Assembly (NCBI GenBank): GCA_963930655.1
Contig: OZ005608.1
Location: forward strand, 17,757,271-17,821,270
Length of the DNA stretch: 64,000 nt
DNA from: Myrica gale
Lineage: Eukaryota; Streptophyta; Magnoliopsida; Fagales; Myricaceae
Direction of reading: 5' to 3'
Shown: one piece after another, positions 12,345 through 23,400 of the stretch
How the letters are laid out: every line of letters begins with the position of its first letter
How positions within the stretch are numbered: position 1 is the stretch's first letter
Translations under genes and position numbers: made by a program
The notes under the pieces: generated by a model
What the model saw: only the letters and a program-made list of their open reading frames with translations
Database searches by the model: none
What the model was told of the DNA's origin: nothing

Positions 12345-13760
12345 TAACTATGTTGAGTTTGAGTGCCAGTAATCCCTTCTCCAGCAGGCTGAGACTTAGT
12401 TCCTCTGGACCTCGTCCTCGTTGCAACGTTGGTTCCCTCACCATCGGTGTACTACGATGGTTAATGCAAAAGGAAATGTCAGTTAATTGTTAAAGTTTCC
12501 TCATCAGAAAATTAGGATAAATTACATTGGTTTGTTTTCTTCTTCATGTTCTTGGTATCTCTGTTGTATAAAAAACAGATTGTAATTGTAGTCGTTCCAT
12601 CATGTATAAAATTAGTTTTTAAATGTGGTTAGTAGTGATTATAACAAAATACATATTAAAACTGCTCAATTGATTTTTACTCATAGGTCTAGTCTTCTTG
12701 ACATAAGGTTTTGGGGGAAATTTTCTCTCCCGATTTAGGTGACAGCTTATATCGTTGTCGATTGTGGTCAAGCATACTACACCATCCACACTTCGTTCTA
12801 TACCCTCTCCTCGATACCCAGTGTGGGGGTGATGGATAATACACGAGGGTATGGCGTCAGTCAACCTGTCGCCACTCTTCTGAATCAGACATCGTCTTTA
12901 TGGTTGGCAAGTAAGATTGTCAATATGCCTCAATCCAGTAATAAGTATCAACAAAATCTCTGGCTCCATCCTCTCAAAGCATATTGCATTTACAACTTGC
13001 GGGTATGAAATTCGTTTGACACGTGTATTATCCATCTATAGTGTGTGGTCCACACTTCGCAGTAACTCACTTCGCGTCATTCTTAATGAAGGTGTGTGCA
13101 AACTCATTTTGAATGCTAAAGGTTGACAATGCCCTTTTAAACAACTTGAGATCTCTGAATCTCATTCCCTTTACTTTCTTGAGCCTCTTCCCGGCATTTA
13201 AATTTTCCTTATGAAATTTTCTGTATCTATCCCATCGGTTATCCACACCTTTCTCTTCCCTCTCATCCATTATGTGAAGATCCTTTCTATCCTCACCCTT
13301 TAAAGTGGCCGAGTCAAATCAAGACATAAAATTTTTCCTCCCAGCAACACCTTCTTCTTGAGTCTCGACCTCGTGTTATACAACTCAGGCACCTCTAGTT
13401 CACTATCCTCGAACTCAATGAGGATTACGGTTCCTATTGATCCTCCCCAACATCTATCACTTCTTCTCCCTCTATGTCATCATCAGTAACTCCTCCATCA
13501 TCTTCAATCCACTCCCAATGACATCCTCATCCTTTCCAACACTGTGACGAGCTCCGCTTCCAACACCCCTAGTCCACCCATCATCACTAGTCTCCTCCAG
13601 CATCACATCAACCATATTAGTGCGTATATCCTTCGTAGACTCCTCAGGCTCAAATATCGGATCGTCCATGGAGTGTTCTATGCATATGTACAACTCCTTA
13701 GCGTTCTATTTCCTCTCACTCTCTATCAAATTCCGATTGTCGTCATCTGTCTTAACGTAT
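12345..13760 (-). pseudogene. Mutator (MuDR-type) transposase pseudogene, internally deleted
   Basis: Minus-strand remnants keep the family's order but not its middle. An acidic N-terminal tract (13.47-13.69 kb) is followed at about 13,067-13,270 by a MuDR N-terminal signature (KGMRFRDLKLFKRAL, then NEFAHTFIKNDAK). Almost immediately downstream, at about 12,860-13,010, comes a piece like the region after the SWIM zinc finger (ARDFVDTYYWIEAY). The C-terminal basic tail with a TRTRSRGTKSQPAGEG-like end stops at about 12,346. The catalytic DDE core between these parts is absent, and several stops and frame changes are present. It lies near the inverted terminal region at 14.7-15.1 kb, which could be its own TIR. 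Confidence 0.6.
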
Positions 13761-14689
13761 GAGAATTCACTTGCATCTTCGTCATCGAACTTCCACGCAA
13801 GTCTTGATATATTTAAGTATCCCAAATGTTTCTTCGCAAAATTCTTTATCGCAATCACTGAGAAATAGTCTAAATCCTCATTGCCATAGTGGTCAATCTC
13901 TCCCCCGATGTATCACCGTTCAACGGAGTTTATCGACCCCCGAAGGTGTATGTACAATTGCACCATCCTCTGAAAAAAAATTTATAAAACATCCAAATTA
14001 TCGAACAATAGTAACTAAGATTACAATGAACTTCTATGAAAAATATTATAGAGCATCCAAAACCAGAAAATCCACTGGGGAACCTCCTAATAAATGCATG
14101 TGCATGCATCTGGAAGTTAAAAAAAATCTAGCTACATAGACTCTTGAACTGTGATCTAGTGCTTTCCACAGTTACATAGAAAATCAACCTGTACTTGATA
14201 AGAAACTGCATAGACACATGCAGTTTACAGACCATCTCTTCTGGCTCATCGACCTTGATAAGAAAATGTCAATCACCTTACCCTCAATCCGTTCTTTAAC
14301 AACTTACCCATGTGCTGTCCATCGAACATCTATAACTAACTAAGTCACTGAAAATGACAGAACACTATCGAACCACAACATATAATAATGCCTTTATCAA
14401 ACTGAATCACATTCTGGGACCACAAAATATACAATCCAATGAATGGAAAAAACTGGCCGACAACATCACAAAAACTTGAAGGTGCCCTTAAAACTAATCC
14501 CATAAAGCATCAACAGTTAGAGACAAGAATCATTAAAAACCAACCGACGATAGGATACTACTTAGTTCACTGAAGCCTATTTTTTCTCCTTAGTTTCCAG
14601 ATCTAAGTTTTGACCAAGAAGAATTACTATGCGTCTGACCACCAAAACCAACGGAAGAATAACTATCAATATGACCACCGACACAAACC
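13761..14689. other. No recognisable gene; probable MULE internal or flanking DNA
   Basis: Nothing clearly coding was found. By position it lies between the transposase remnant and the terminal region at 14.7 kb, so it may be the 5' part of that element. Confidence 0.35.
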
Positions 14690-15120
14690 AAAGAATAACT
14701 ATGATTTTGTCCCCATCTTTGCGAGATCTAGGGTTTGGGTGCGTTTGGAAACTTTGCCTAAGGAGAAATGCATGTCTTCTGTGTTGATCTTGTGGGGGAC
14801 TAAGTGTTGAAGATAGCAATTATTTGCCATTCATGATCTCGAAAGGGCGTCATCTTATTTAAGTGGTTCTTTTTTTTTGAAGGCTAGGTCAGGTGGCGGA
14901 CAAGTGGCGCACATGTGGCTATTTCGTTTAAGTGTACAAGTGTCAATCTTTCATTGGTTGTGACATGGATTTAAATTCTAGTTCGCAATTGCCGTTAATA
15001 TGGTTGACATAAAGTGGACGAAGGTGCCTCTTTTTAACGGTGACTCGACCTCATTGGTCTAATTGTTAATAACGTTACCAGAGGGCTTAATTGCAACTTT
15101 TTGTTATCTCAGGGGCTATA
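14690..15120 (+). mobile_element. Mutator-like terminal region (inverted partner of 4.5-4.9 kb)
   Basis: Shares ordered landmarks with the reverse complement of 4,540-4,925: gagatctagggtttggg, cttatttaag, a T run, ggtggc, gtggcgca, gtgtcaatctttcattggtt. The two copies face opposite ways. Target-site duplications could not be recognised. Confidence 0.5.
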
Positions 15121-16671
15121 GATGCAATTATGCCTTTCTTTCTATTATATGCGTGTTTAGGTTATTTCCAAAAAGAAGGGCAACACGAGGTTTTGAACCT
15201 CGGTGTCGAGTGGGGTTTCCCACAAATTAAACCGTTGGAGCTTTGTGTTCATTTGGTTACCGTAGTTAGCATTAAATTGTTTTTAAGTTTTTGTTCGATA
15301 GATTTTATCCTACTTTTCGTCTGATTTCTATGACTTTTCACCTCCAACACCAATTTGTGGTGTTTCTTAGTGATTTCATGCGATTAATGACATTTAATGA
15401 AAGTTTGCGAAAGAGTGTCAGATGATATGCCAATTTGGAGTGTTATTCACTCTTTTTTTTTACCAAGAATTCAAGTCTCCCTCACAAACAAAGGGGGCAA
15501 CTCGCTCAAAGGTCAATCACACCTCTAAAAATTGATTTCTCTATCATTTTTGAGCTCTCTCTTTGTTATTTTCTCTGCGACTATTATGTCTTCTTCTAGC
15601 ATTGTTGGTATGCTATTTTTTTTCCCTCTTCTTCAATCACATGTTTAATTCATTTCAAAGATTTGAGCATGTGAAATTCAAGTTTTAATTTACTCCAAAT
15701 ATTGCTAAATTCTTAGCTATTGTTATTTCGATTACTGTTTTAAAATTAGGTTGTGAAAGTAGCAGGGAAATTCATTTGAAGGCATACTGAAATCTTGTTT
15801 AATTTGTGGATTTATATTTACTGTTGTGAAATTCCTAATTGTTAAAGTTTTTCACTAATACCGTTTTTAGCTTGATTAAATTTCTATTTCTGTTAATGGT
15901 TTTGTTATTAACTATTATTTTGTTTTCAAATCCTGAAGCGATATTCTGTTACTATTATTGTAGTTGTGCCGGTACCAACTTACTGTTTCTGAGTGCACCT
16001 ATTCTACGGAGTGATGATTTTGTGTATGTTTGTCCCTAGTGCACGCTTGGCATTCGTCGCTAAGTATTAGTAAGGCTCCACTTACTGTTGGCGTAGCTTG
16101 GTTGACTGCTGATTAAACTAATGCACAACCCTACCACACGGGTAAATGTAGCTTATTGTTAATGTCAAAGGAGATTTTCTATAGTATCGGTAAAGATATT
16201 TTATCTACAAAATTCTGAAGTATCATGAAGAAGATTATATTTTTATTTCGTTTATTTTATTCTCTACTTACTGACTTGTCGAACTCATTTCGTCAATAAT
16301 TTCTCATTTTCAGAAAACTACAAGGAGCATGTCGAGGATCAAGTTTATATGGCATGCAGGTGGGAATAGATGGTTTTTAATAAAATCTAGAAACTATGAT
16401 TATTAAGAGAATTTTTTTAAGTTTCTATTTTTTAATTTGAGAGTTATAATGGTGTTTAATTTCATATTAATGAAATAAATTTCTTTAGCCTTTTAAGTTA
16501 TTTTTTTCTAAGAGAAAAGTCTACTCGTTGACCCTACTGGGTATGCGATGTGACAGACTATATATGGTCCAAGGTTAGATACGTATGAATGAGAATGAGT
16601 ATTTGGGAGAAGATATGAACAAGATGGAATTAATTACAAAATAATTAAAAAATGTTAATATATCTATCAAG
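15121..16671. other. No clear gene
   Basis: AT-rich, with no family recognised. A short start at about 15,586 (ATG followed by a serine run and then a gtatgc donor-like site) could be the first exon of a transposon-associated ORF, but no continuation was found. Near 15,186 there is a small hairpin (cgaggttttgaacctcg). Confidence 0.35.
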
Positions 16672-17890
16672 ATGCAAGTTACAACCATACTCCATAGTTC
16701 CCTCTTTCATGGGAGCATATTGTTAAAAGTCACACATAGTGGAAAAGAGATCTCGATGGTTTCTCTCCCAATTTTGCTGGTACTTGAAGAAGAAAAATTG
16801 AAGAGAAGGAAGAGAGAAGGTGGGCTTGTGGTCACACAAGTAACAAGTTCCCAGGTTCCACAGCCACAGCCACAAACAAAAACAACAGTCAGAATTCAAG
16901 AAGTGATAGAAGAAGTACAACCTAGAAAGAAGGTCAAACGACAGACAAAATTCAAGAAGAAGTACACTTTAATAGGACATCCCTAATAGGACATCCCTAA
17001 ATATAAGATTGCAATGACTATGATAGAAATTATGTTTGTAAAACCAACAACGGACTCCTTGTGGATAGATTTTGGAGCTCCGAGGTACATAGCTAAAAAA
17101 AGAGACTTATTTGTAGAGTTGAAGGAAAAATCACTAAGTGAGCACAAGGCCTATATGGGTAACAATAATTACGGTGATGTCATAGGAGAAGGTACATGTA
17201 AATTTTCTCATGAAGAAGCAGTCATTATCTTAGTGATGTTTTATTTTTACCAAATATTCGTAGGATATTATTGTCTCTGTCTATCTTAGACAAAAAGGGA
17301 TATTAGGTAGTCTGGTCACGTATACATTGGAAAATGTGATGTACATATAAAAGGAACGAAAGCAGAAGATATGTATTTAATCATAGTTGATAATAATAAA
17401 GTTTATATTTTCAGCTATTCATGTCTTATGATAAATAGTCAATACGTTTTGCAAACCAAAATTTTATCATCATTACAAAAATTTCTCTCCACTTTTTTAC
17501 AAAGTTTTTTTTTTCACTTTTTCATTCTCTGAAATGTGTGACCCAACCAAAATTTACTTATCATTTTCATTCTCTCTCTTCACCTTTTTACCAACTCCAA
17601 AAATTTTACTAAAATTTTGTTCCCAAACGCTACGATAGTTCTTATTTATGGCATTTACGGTTGAGTCACATAAATAAAAATAAAATGCTCAAAATGGATC
17701 GTAATGGAATCGTACCTCAACCTGAGATTGATGATTTTAATATTTGTGAATAATTTATTAAAGTCAAAATGATAAGTAAATTATTTGCAAAACATTAGAA
17801 ATCATGAGAATTACTGGAAGTAATTCATTCTGACATATGTGGACCTGTTGAGAACTAAAACACATGGAGGAATGACATATTTTTGGATCC
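16672..17890 (+). pseudogene. Ty1/copia gag-protease-integrase remnants
   Basis: The best-preserved piece is at about 17,050-17,390. It encodes DSLWIDFGAPRYIAKKRD, where a copia protease active site would read D-S-G-A, so the catalytic serine is changed to phenylalanine. It continues with YMGNNNYGDVIGEGTCKF and, in other frames, GHVYIGKCDVHIKGTKAEDMYL, the pre-integrase segment. Near 17,806-17,880 is an integrase-like phrase (LEVIHSDICGPVEN). The ORF at 16,672-16,986 may be a gag remnant (basic, Q/P-rich), with less certainty. Stops, frameshifts and an AT-rich insertion at 17,440-17,640 break it. No LTRs were identified beside it. Confidence 0.65.
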
Positions 17891-18445
17891 ACCTTGTGCC
17901 TTGTGACAACGCAACTCGCTTTCATTTTCGATCCTTTCAAATGAAAGCTCGATCTAATAGGCCTTTTTTTTTTTCTTTTGGTCCTCCCTTGTGTTTTGCC
18001 CCACACACATTGCTCCCTTCTCTCTGAAATGTGTTTTTTTCCGATCTTCCAAGCCCTCCCCAAATCACACCATAGGCTCTAATTCCATTTGTTGGGAAGA
18101 TAAACACTAGGGGACTCTCCTAGTTGCTTCATAATGTATAGGGACACTACTCAACCTAAAAGCTTAAAAGCCTAGTTGGATTTGACTCCAATTATGCTAT
18201 ATTAACCATCCACACTTATGATTTCTTTCTAATGTCGGACAACATTTTCATCCTCTCACAAGTATATATTCAACAGTCAAAGTTTATGAAAAATTTGATG
18301 GCAGGGTGCAATGTGTCAAACCCCTAAAAGTTTAGGGATGAAATGTGTTAAAATTCTAGTTGTGGATGCAATGTGTCAGATCACAGAGTTCAGAGGTGCA
18401 AAGTGTAGTTACTCAAAAAATATTAGGACATATAATAAAATATGG

Positions 18446-18912
18446 GGTAAAGTCATAGTTAGCCCCATAAGTGTGAGCAAAAATCAAATTGGTACCCCTA
18501 ACTATCAATTCAGCGATTTGAAACCCATAACTTTTGAAAATCATCAATTCTAGCCCCCGTCTAAATTAGGCGTTAAATCTGACGAAAAATCATACAGAAT
18601 GACCAAAATGCCCCTCTAAGACTAAATTTTAAAAAATAAATAAAAAATAAAAGTTTAATAAAGAAATTAAAAATATATATTATTGAAATAGTTTCAATAG
18701 TTTTATTTTAAAAATATCTTTTTTAAAAAAATTCATTTTTTATTTTTAATGATTTGTTTAGGAATTTTATCTTGGAGGAGATTTAACGCCTAATTTAGAC
18801 GGACTACAATTGATTATTTTCAAAAATTATGAGTCTCAAATCGCCGAATTGATAGTTACGGGTACCTATTTGATTTCTGCTTATACTTATGGGGCTAACT
18901 ATGAATTTGAAC
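18446..18912. mobile_element. Foldback MITE with long terminal inverted repeats
   Basis: The arm at about 18,446-18,580 is matched by the reverse complement of about 18,780-18,912. Shared words include catagttagccccataag, aactatcaattc.gcgattt and gtctaaattaggcgttaaatc. The arms are roughly 130 bp with about 85-90% agreement by eye, flanking about 200 bp of A/T-rich DNA. The form is that of a MULE-like or foldback MITE. A target-site duplication could not be settled. Confidence 0.75.
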
Positions 18913-20200
18913 AAAAATAATTTTAAAAAATAAAAAATTTGCAAATTAATTTTTATCAAAATTTGTCCAATATTTTTTTATAAATATTTATACATTTTAT
19001 ATTTTTCTTTGTAATTTTTAGTTCTTTAATATTTTTGTACAAAAATACCTGAGTCATCAATTTCCGTGAGTAACCTAACGAAAGACTGGAGGGACTACAA
19101 TGTTACGAATATATGACACCAAGGACCATTTTGTTGAAGTTCAAACTCCCTAGACCAATTTGTCACGAAGCCAAATCTGAGGGAACATTGGTACATTTAA
19201 GTCAAAGAAAAGAAAATGATTCTTTATACAAGGAGCACTCAAATAAAAAACTTAGGACACCCACCAAACGTAAACTTAGAGCACACCCATATTAATATCT
19301 TAGACCTTTTAAATTAATATCTACTAGACGAAGAATTGATATCTAAAGAAGCGAAGGCCTCGACTACGTTTGACCGTGAGGGTGCGAGCATATATAGAAT
19401 GGTCCCTCAAAGACTAAAGTTTCCATGCACAGCGTCAAAGAATGGTCCCTACGGCCTACGAGCAGAGTTCATATGCCACTAACAAGACCTATCCGTGAGG
19501 TACATATACCTAGGCACCTAGCATCACTTGTGGGAACAGAGCCACAACTACAATGAAACCATGTACTTCAATTGCTCAACAACGTTCTCCCCCCACCCAG
19601 GATGTTAGACCACAGGGAATGAACTTGATCCTAGTGTAGATACTCCTTTTCCACACCCGCCAGTCTCAACTTTCAGAACGATGACAGACTAACCTACCAC
19701 ATCAAACCATCGACGCAATACATCCGAGGGCCTACAACAGCAACACCGTTGAGCAATGTAAAACATGCCACTAGCTACTTTTTCCTCGAGTTCATACCTG
19801 TACAAGATATCTTGAACACATTCCACATTTTCTCTTTCCCTTAGCATATATCTAATTCACTCAGACCACCGGTTGATCCCAAAAAGAAACTGATTCAAGC
19901 AGAAACCTCTCGCCCTCGTACAACTTCTGATTCGTTAAAGCGCTTAAGGAATTCAAAAGATATGTAGAAATGGCACTTGTAATCAGCTAATTTTTGTGTG
20001 AAACAGCTGTTTCCATAAGCTCACCAACTTCTATCACTGAAACGAATTGTTCTCCAATTTAGCATCAATAAAGGCGCACCATTTGCATGTTTTTTCCCAT
20101 CAGAAAATGTAAATGAAATAATCTCAAAAGACAAGCACAAAACAACTAAAAAATAAAATCAGCTCCGACATTACTCAGAAGACAACCATAGTCGAGATCT
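18913..20200. other. Intergenic DNA downstream of SR45; no gene seen
   Basis: No coding family was recognised on either strand. Part of it, towards 20.2 kb, may belong to the 3' UTR of the SR45 gene; no unambiguous polyadenylation signal was identified. Confidence 0.4.
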
Positions 20201-20317
20201 TTGGAGAGTATATTACAACAATAACATCTTGTTTTCACTGCGACTAAACTGCCACATTACACTCAATCCACAACTACAGGATTCAAGTTCGATAGCGTCC
20301 TTTGAGAAAGCAAGGGA

Positions 20318-20425
20318 GAGGTGTTGAAGGAAAGGGGCAGGGGAAGAGGGGTGGGAGGGGGGATGGGCCGGGGTGTGAAGGGGGGGGGGTGGTGGAGAGA
20401 GTGAGAGTGAGAGCAAGAGATGCAG
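20318..20425 (+). repeat. G-rich tract just downstream of the SR45 stop
   Basis: Strongly purine-biased on the plus strand, with runs GGGG, GGG, GGGGGG, GGG, GGGG and a longer G run near 20,380, followed by a GAGAGTGAGAGT stretch. Four runs of three or more G with loops of 1-2 bases meet the usual G-quadruplex pattern. Because SR45 is on the minus strand, the transcript would carry the complementary C/U-rich tract within the first ~110 bases after the stop codon, if this stretch is retained in the 3' UTR. Confidence 0.75.
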
Positions 20426-20432
20426 TGCTTAC

Positions 20433-23400
20433 CTATGGTTTACGAGGTGGCACTGGTGAACTACTACGGCTGCTGTTGCTAGTGCTTCGTTCTTTCATAG
20501 GCCTGCATATTTAACGACCTCAAATTAAACTAAACTAAATCTATGGACGAATGAAATAGTTAAAGCTGCCAATAGCAGTCCCAAATAGAGGTTACATTCA
20601 GCTTAAGAAAACATCTAATATGATCTATGTTTGCTGTAGCACAAGCCTTAATTAAAACTAAGAAGGATAAATAGAATGAGGGCAGCATCAATACAAGAGA
20701 AAGGTGCTTAAACAAACATCAAACATCAAGTACTCCCAAAATTTTGGTGTTGCTACTCCACCTTCCATAAACAGGGGTAAAGAGGGGCCTATTCTGACAA
20801 AAAGATGGAAAGTGCGGGACGAATATTTCAACAAAAATGCACCACATTCATTAATATATGCCACATTTGTACTGAACCAAACTTGTATCTAATTTTCATG
20901 CATAGGAGAATAGAAAAAAAAAACACAAAATACCCTGGGCATCAAATGGGCACGCCAAAAGTGAGCAGTAATGTTCCATATTAGTATAGATCTCGCTCAA
21001 ATAAAACCCCTCTCCACCGTAGTTGAACAAAATTCTACTGCATGCTAGTCAAAAGATTTTGTCAAGGATTTTACAACATTCATGTGTCCAACCACATTGG
21101 TGCCAACTTAGGATATTTGCTACTACTAAACTAAGAAATGTCAAACAGGAGAGGAGGCTTAGTGAACCAATTTACCTAAAACAAACCGTAACTTTGACAC
21201 TGTCAATGGGAACCCACTTATGATACTTAGTTCTATTGATGTGGAATATTCACCAAAAATGATGCCGACCCAGGATCTCATTTCAGCTATAACTAAAGTG
21301 GCTACTTTCAAATACACCAAGATAGGCAAAGCAACAATCAATTTCATGGAAACTTGAAAACAAAATCACCATATTATTGTTCACTACCTTTGGTGGCAGA
21401 AATATATTCTTGAGTGAAAGCCATAAAAGACAGGCATAATCACAATATAATAATGATGCCACTTGAAGACAAAAGCCGGTTCAATATATACATATAAAAA
21501 ACAAAAGGAATAATAAAACGTGACAGATTATGAAACACCATTGCTAAAAGATTATGGAGCACCAATCCTAACCACCGGTTCCAGATATACCGGAGTGTTG
21601 ACAAATAAAGGATGTTGGCAGCACAAAAAACAGTGGAACAGACATTATGACTAAAGCATTCAAGGTTACAAACAGGAACACAGAAGAAATGGATTTTTTT
21701 CCTCTTCGTCCTATTTTTCTAAGACTTTTTCAGTTTTTTCTTTTTGGGAGAAGGGGTTGATATTTTATTTACTGTACCACCAACAAATTTTGGTATGCCT
21801 GCTTGCCCACTATTTCCTCTAGTTATCTCTTAAACACAACGCCAACTCAAACTTCTATTTGCTTATGAAGTGGAACACATTGTTTATTTTACTGAATTTC
21901 AAAACTACCTTTTCCATGGTAAAAAGCTTCTACCTGGCTCTTTTGTCAAATATTGTCTATGTTATTGGATTCTGCAAACATTACTACGTACTCTTATATA
22001 TCTAGAACTGTTACACTTCAGAAAATGCTAGCCAAATAGGCAATTGACTTCAAAAAGACTACTCTCGATTGCTTTAAAGTTTTTTGGAACCATTATAAAG
22101 CTCAGTCTCACCTAATGAGGTCTCAATGTGATATTTGGCTCTTATAAAGCTCATTCTTCATTCCTTCCTCTTTCACACTCCAAGAGGAATTTGAGGTACC
22201 ATTGTCTCCCTTTTATACCCTTGACATCCTCGTCAAGGCTGCCAAGCCCCGTTGGTAGTTACTAAACTTTCTCTAATACCATGGCTTTGATGCCATCTTT
22301 AATGCCCCAAAGAAGCACTAGCAAATCTACAGTTTGACTTTAAAAGAACTAGTCAAGTTTGCTTTTGAAACTCCTTATAATCATCATAAGATCCAGTTCC
22401 ACCTAATAAAATCTCAATGTGAGACTTGGCCCTAACAGTGCTCATTTCTAATTCGGTCTTCTCTCCCACTCCACGTAGAATTCAGAGTATGATAGAAACC
22501 TCCACTTAGTTACTTCTCCAAGCACATATCGACAAATTAGACTACCAAAACCACTGTACTCCCTGAATCTCAACTTGAGTGTACTTAGAAAACTAACATT
22601 CGAATCACCTGAAAATAAAAGGAAAATCATCTTGCAAGATCTCTCTTCCACTCCCACCAGAGTAAAATATTTAAAAGAATAATGACACTCCAGAATTTTA
22701 TCTTGGACATACAACCAGATGGAAAATATTCAAAAGTCGTGTATCTAAGTTCATAAGAAATGAACCAGTAAGAAATCAGATTCAACAAGATGGAAAAAAA
22801 AAATTTACATACATGAGATTACAAACACAACATGAAAAGGGTAAAGAAAATTCCATTCAAACAAATTTTACGCAAAACTATTCAGATGGAGAATAAAAGT
22901 AACAGTCAATGGAGAGAAATTACCTTCTTGGACTACGACTCCTTGATCTCCGGGCACCCTGTTATGGTTAGAAAGTATGAAGCTGTGTCTAATATTTAGT
23001 AATATATATACTATTTCAAACTAAAACTAACAGACACAAACCTTGCGTGGACTAGGTGATTCAGAGTAGGATGATGACCTCCTACGTCTTGTCACTGGTG
23101 CTCGACCTCTGTTTTAGACAACACACATTAAAAGACATGTTTAAGTAAATAAAAACTGGAAGAGCGCAATATAGCCTACAGGGCGCAACAGTACTTTGTG
23201 ATACTCAACAACAGCTATGTATCATACATATTCAGTTATAGAATAAAGAGTGAGGTTGGAGTTCAAATAATCTACCTCTCCACTTCAGCACCTAGAGAGG
23301 CCTTATGTAAGACAAAAATCAGCATAGCATCATAAAAACAAAAGACATGCAAATCTTAGAAAATTTGACACTAAATTCAGGACAGAGCCTAGCTGTTAAA

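Noticed and set aside
15180..15210. A tRNA-like or SINE-like hairpin (cgaggttttgaacctcg)
   Set aside because: It resembles a T-arm only superficially. No acceptor, D-arm or anticodon arm, and no A or B box pair, could be arranged around it.
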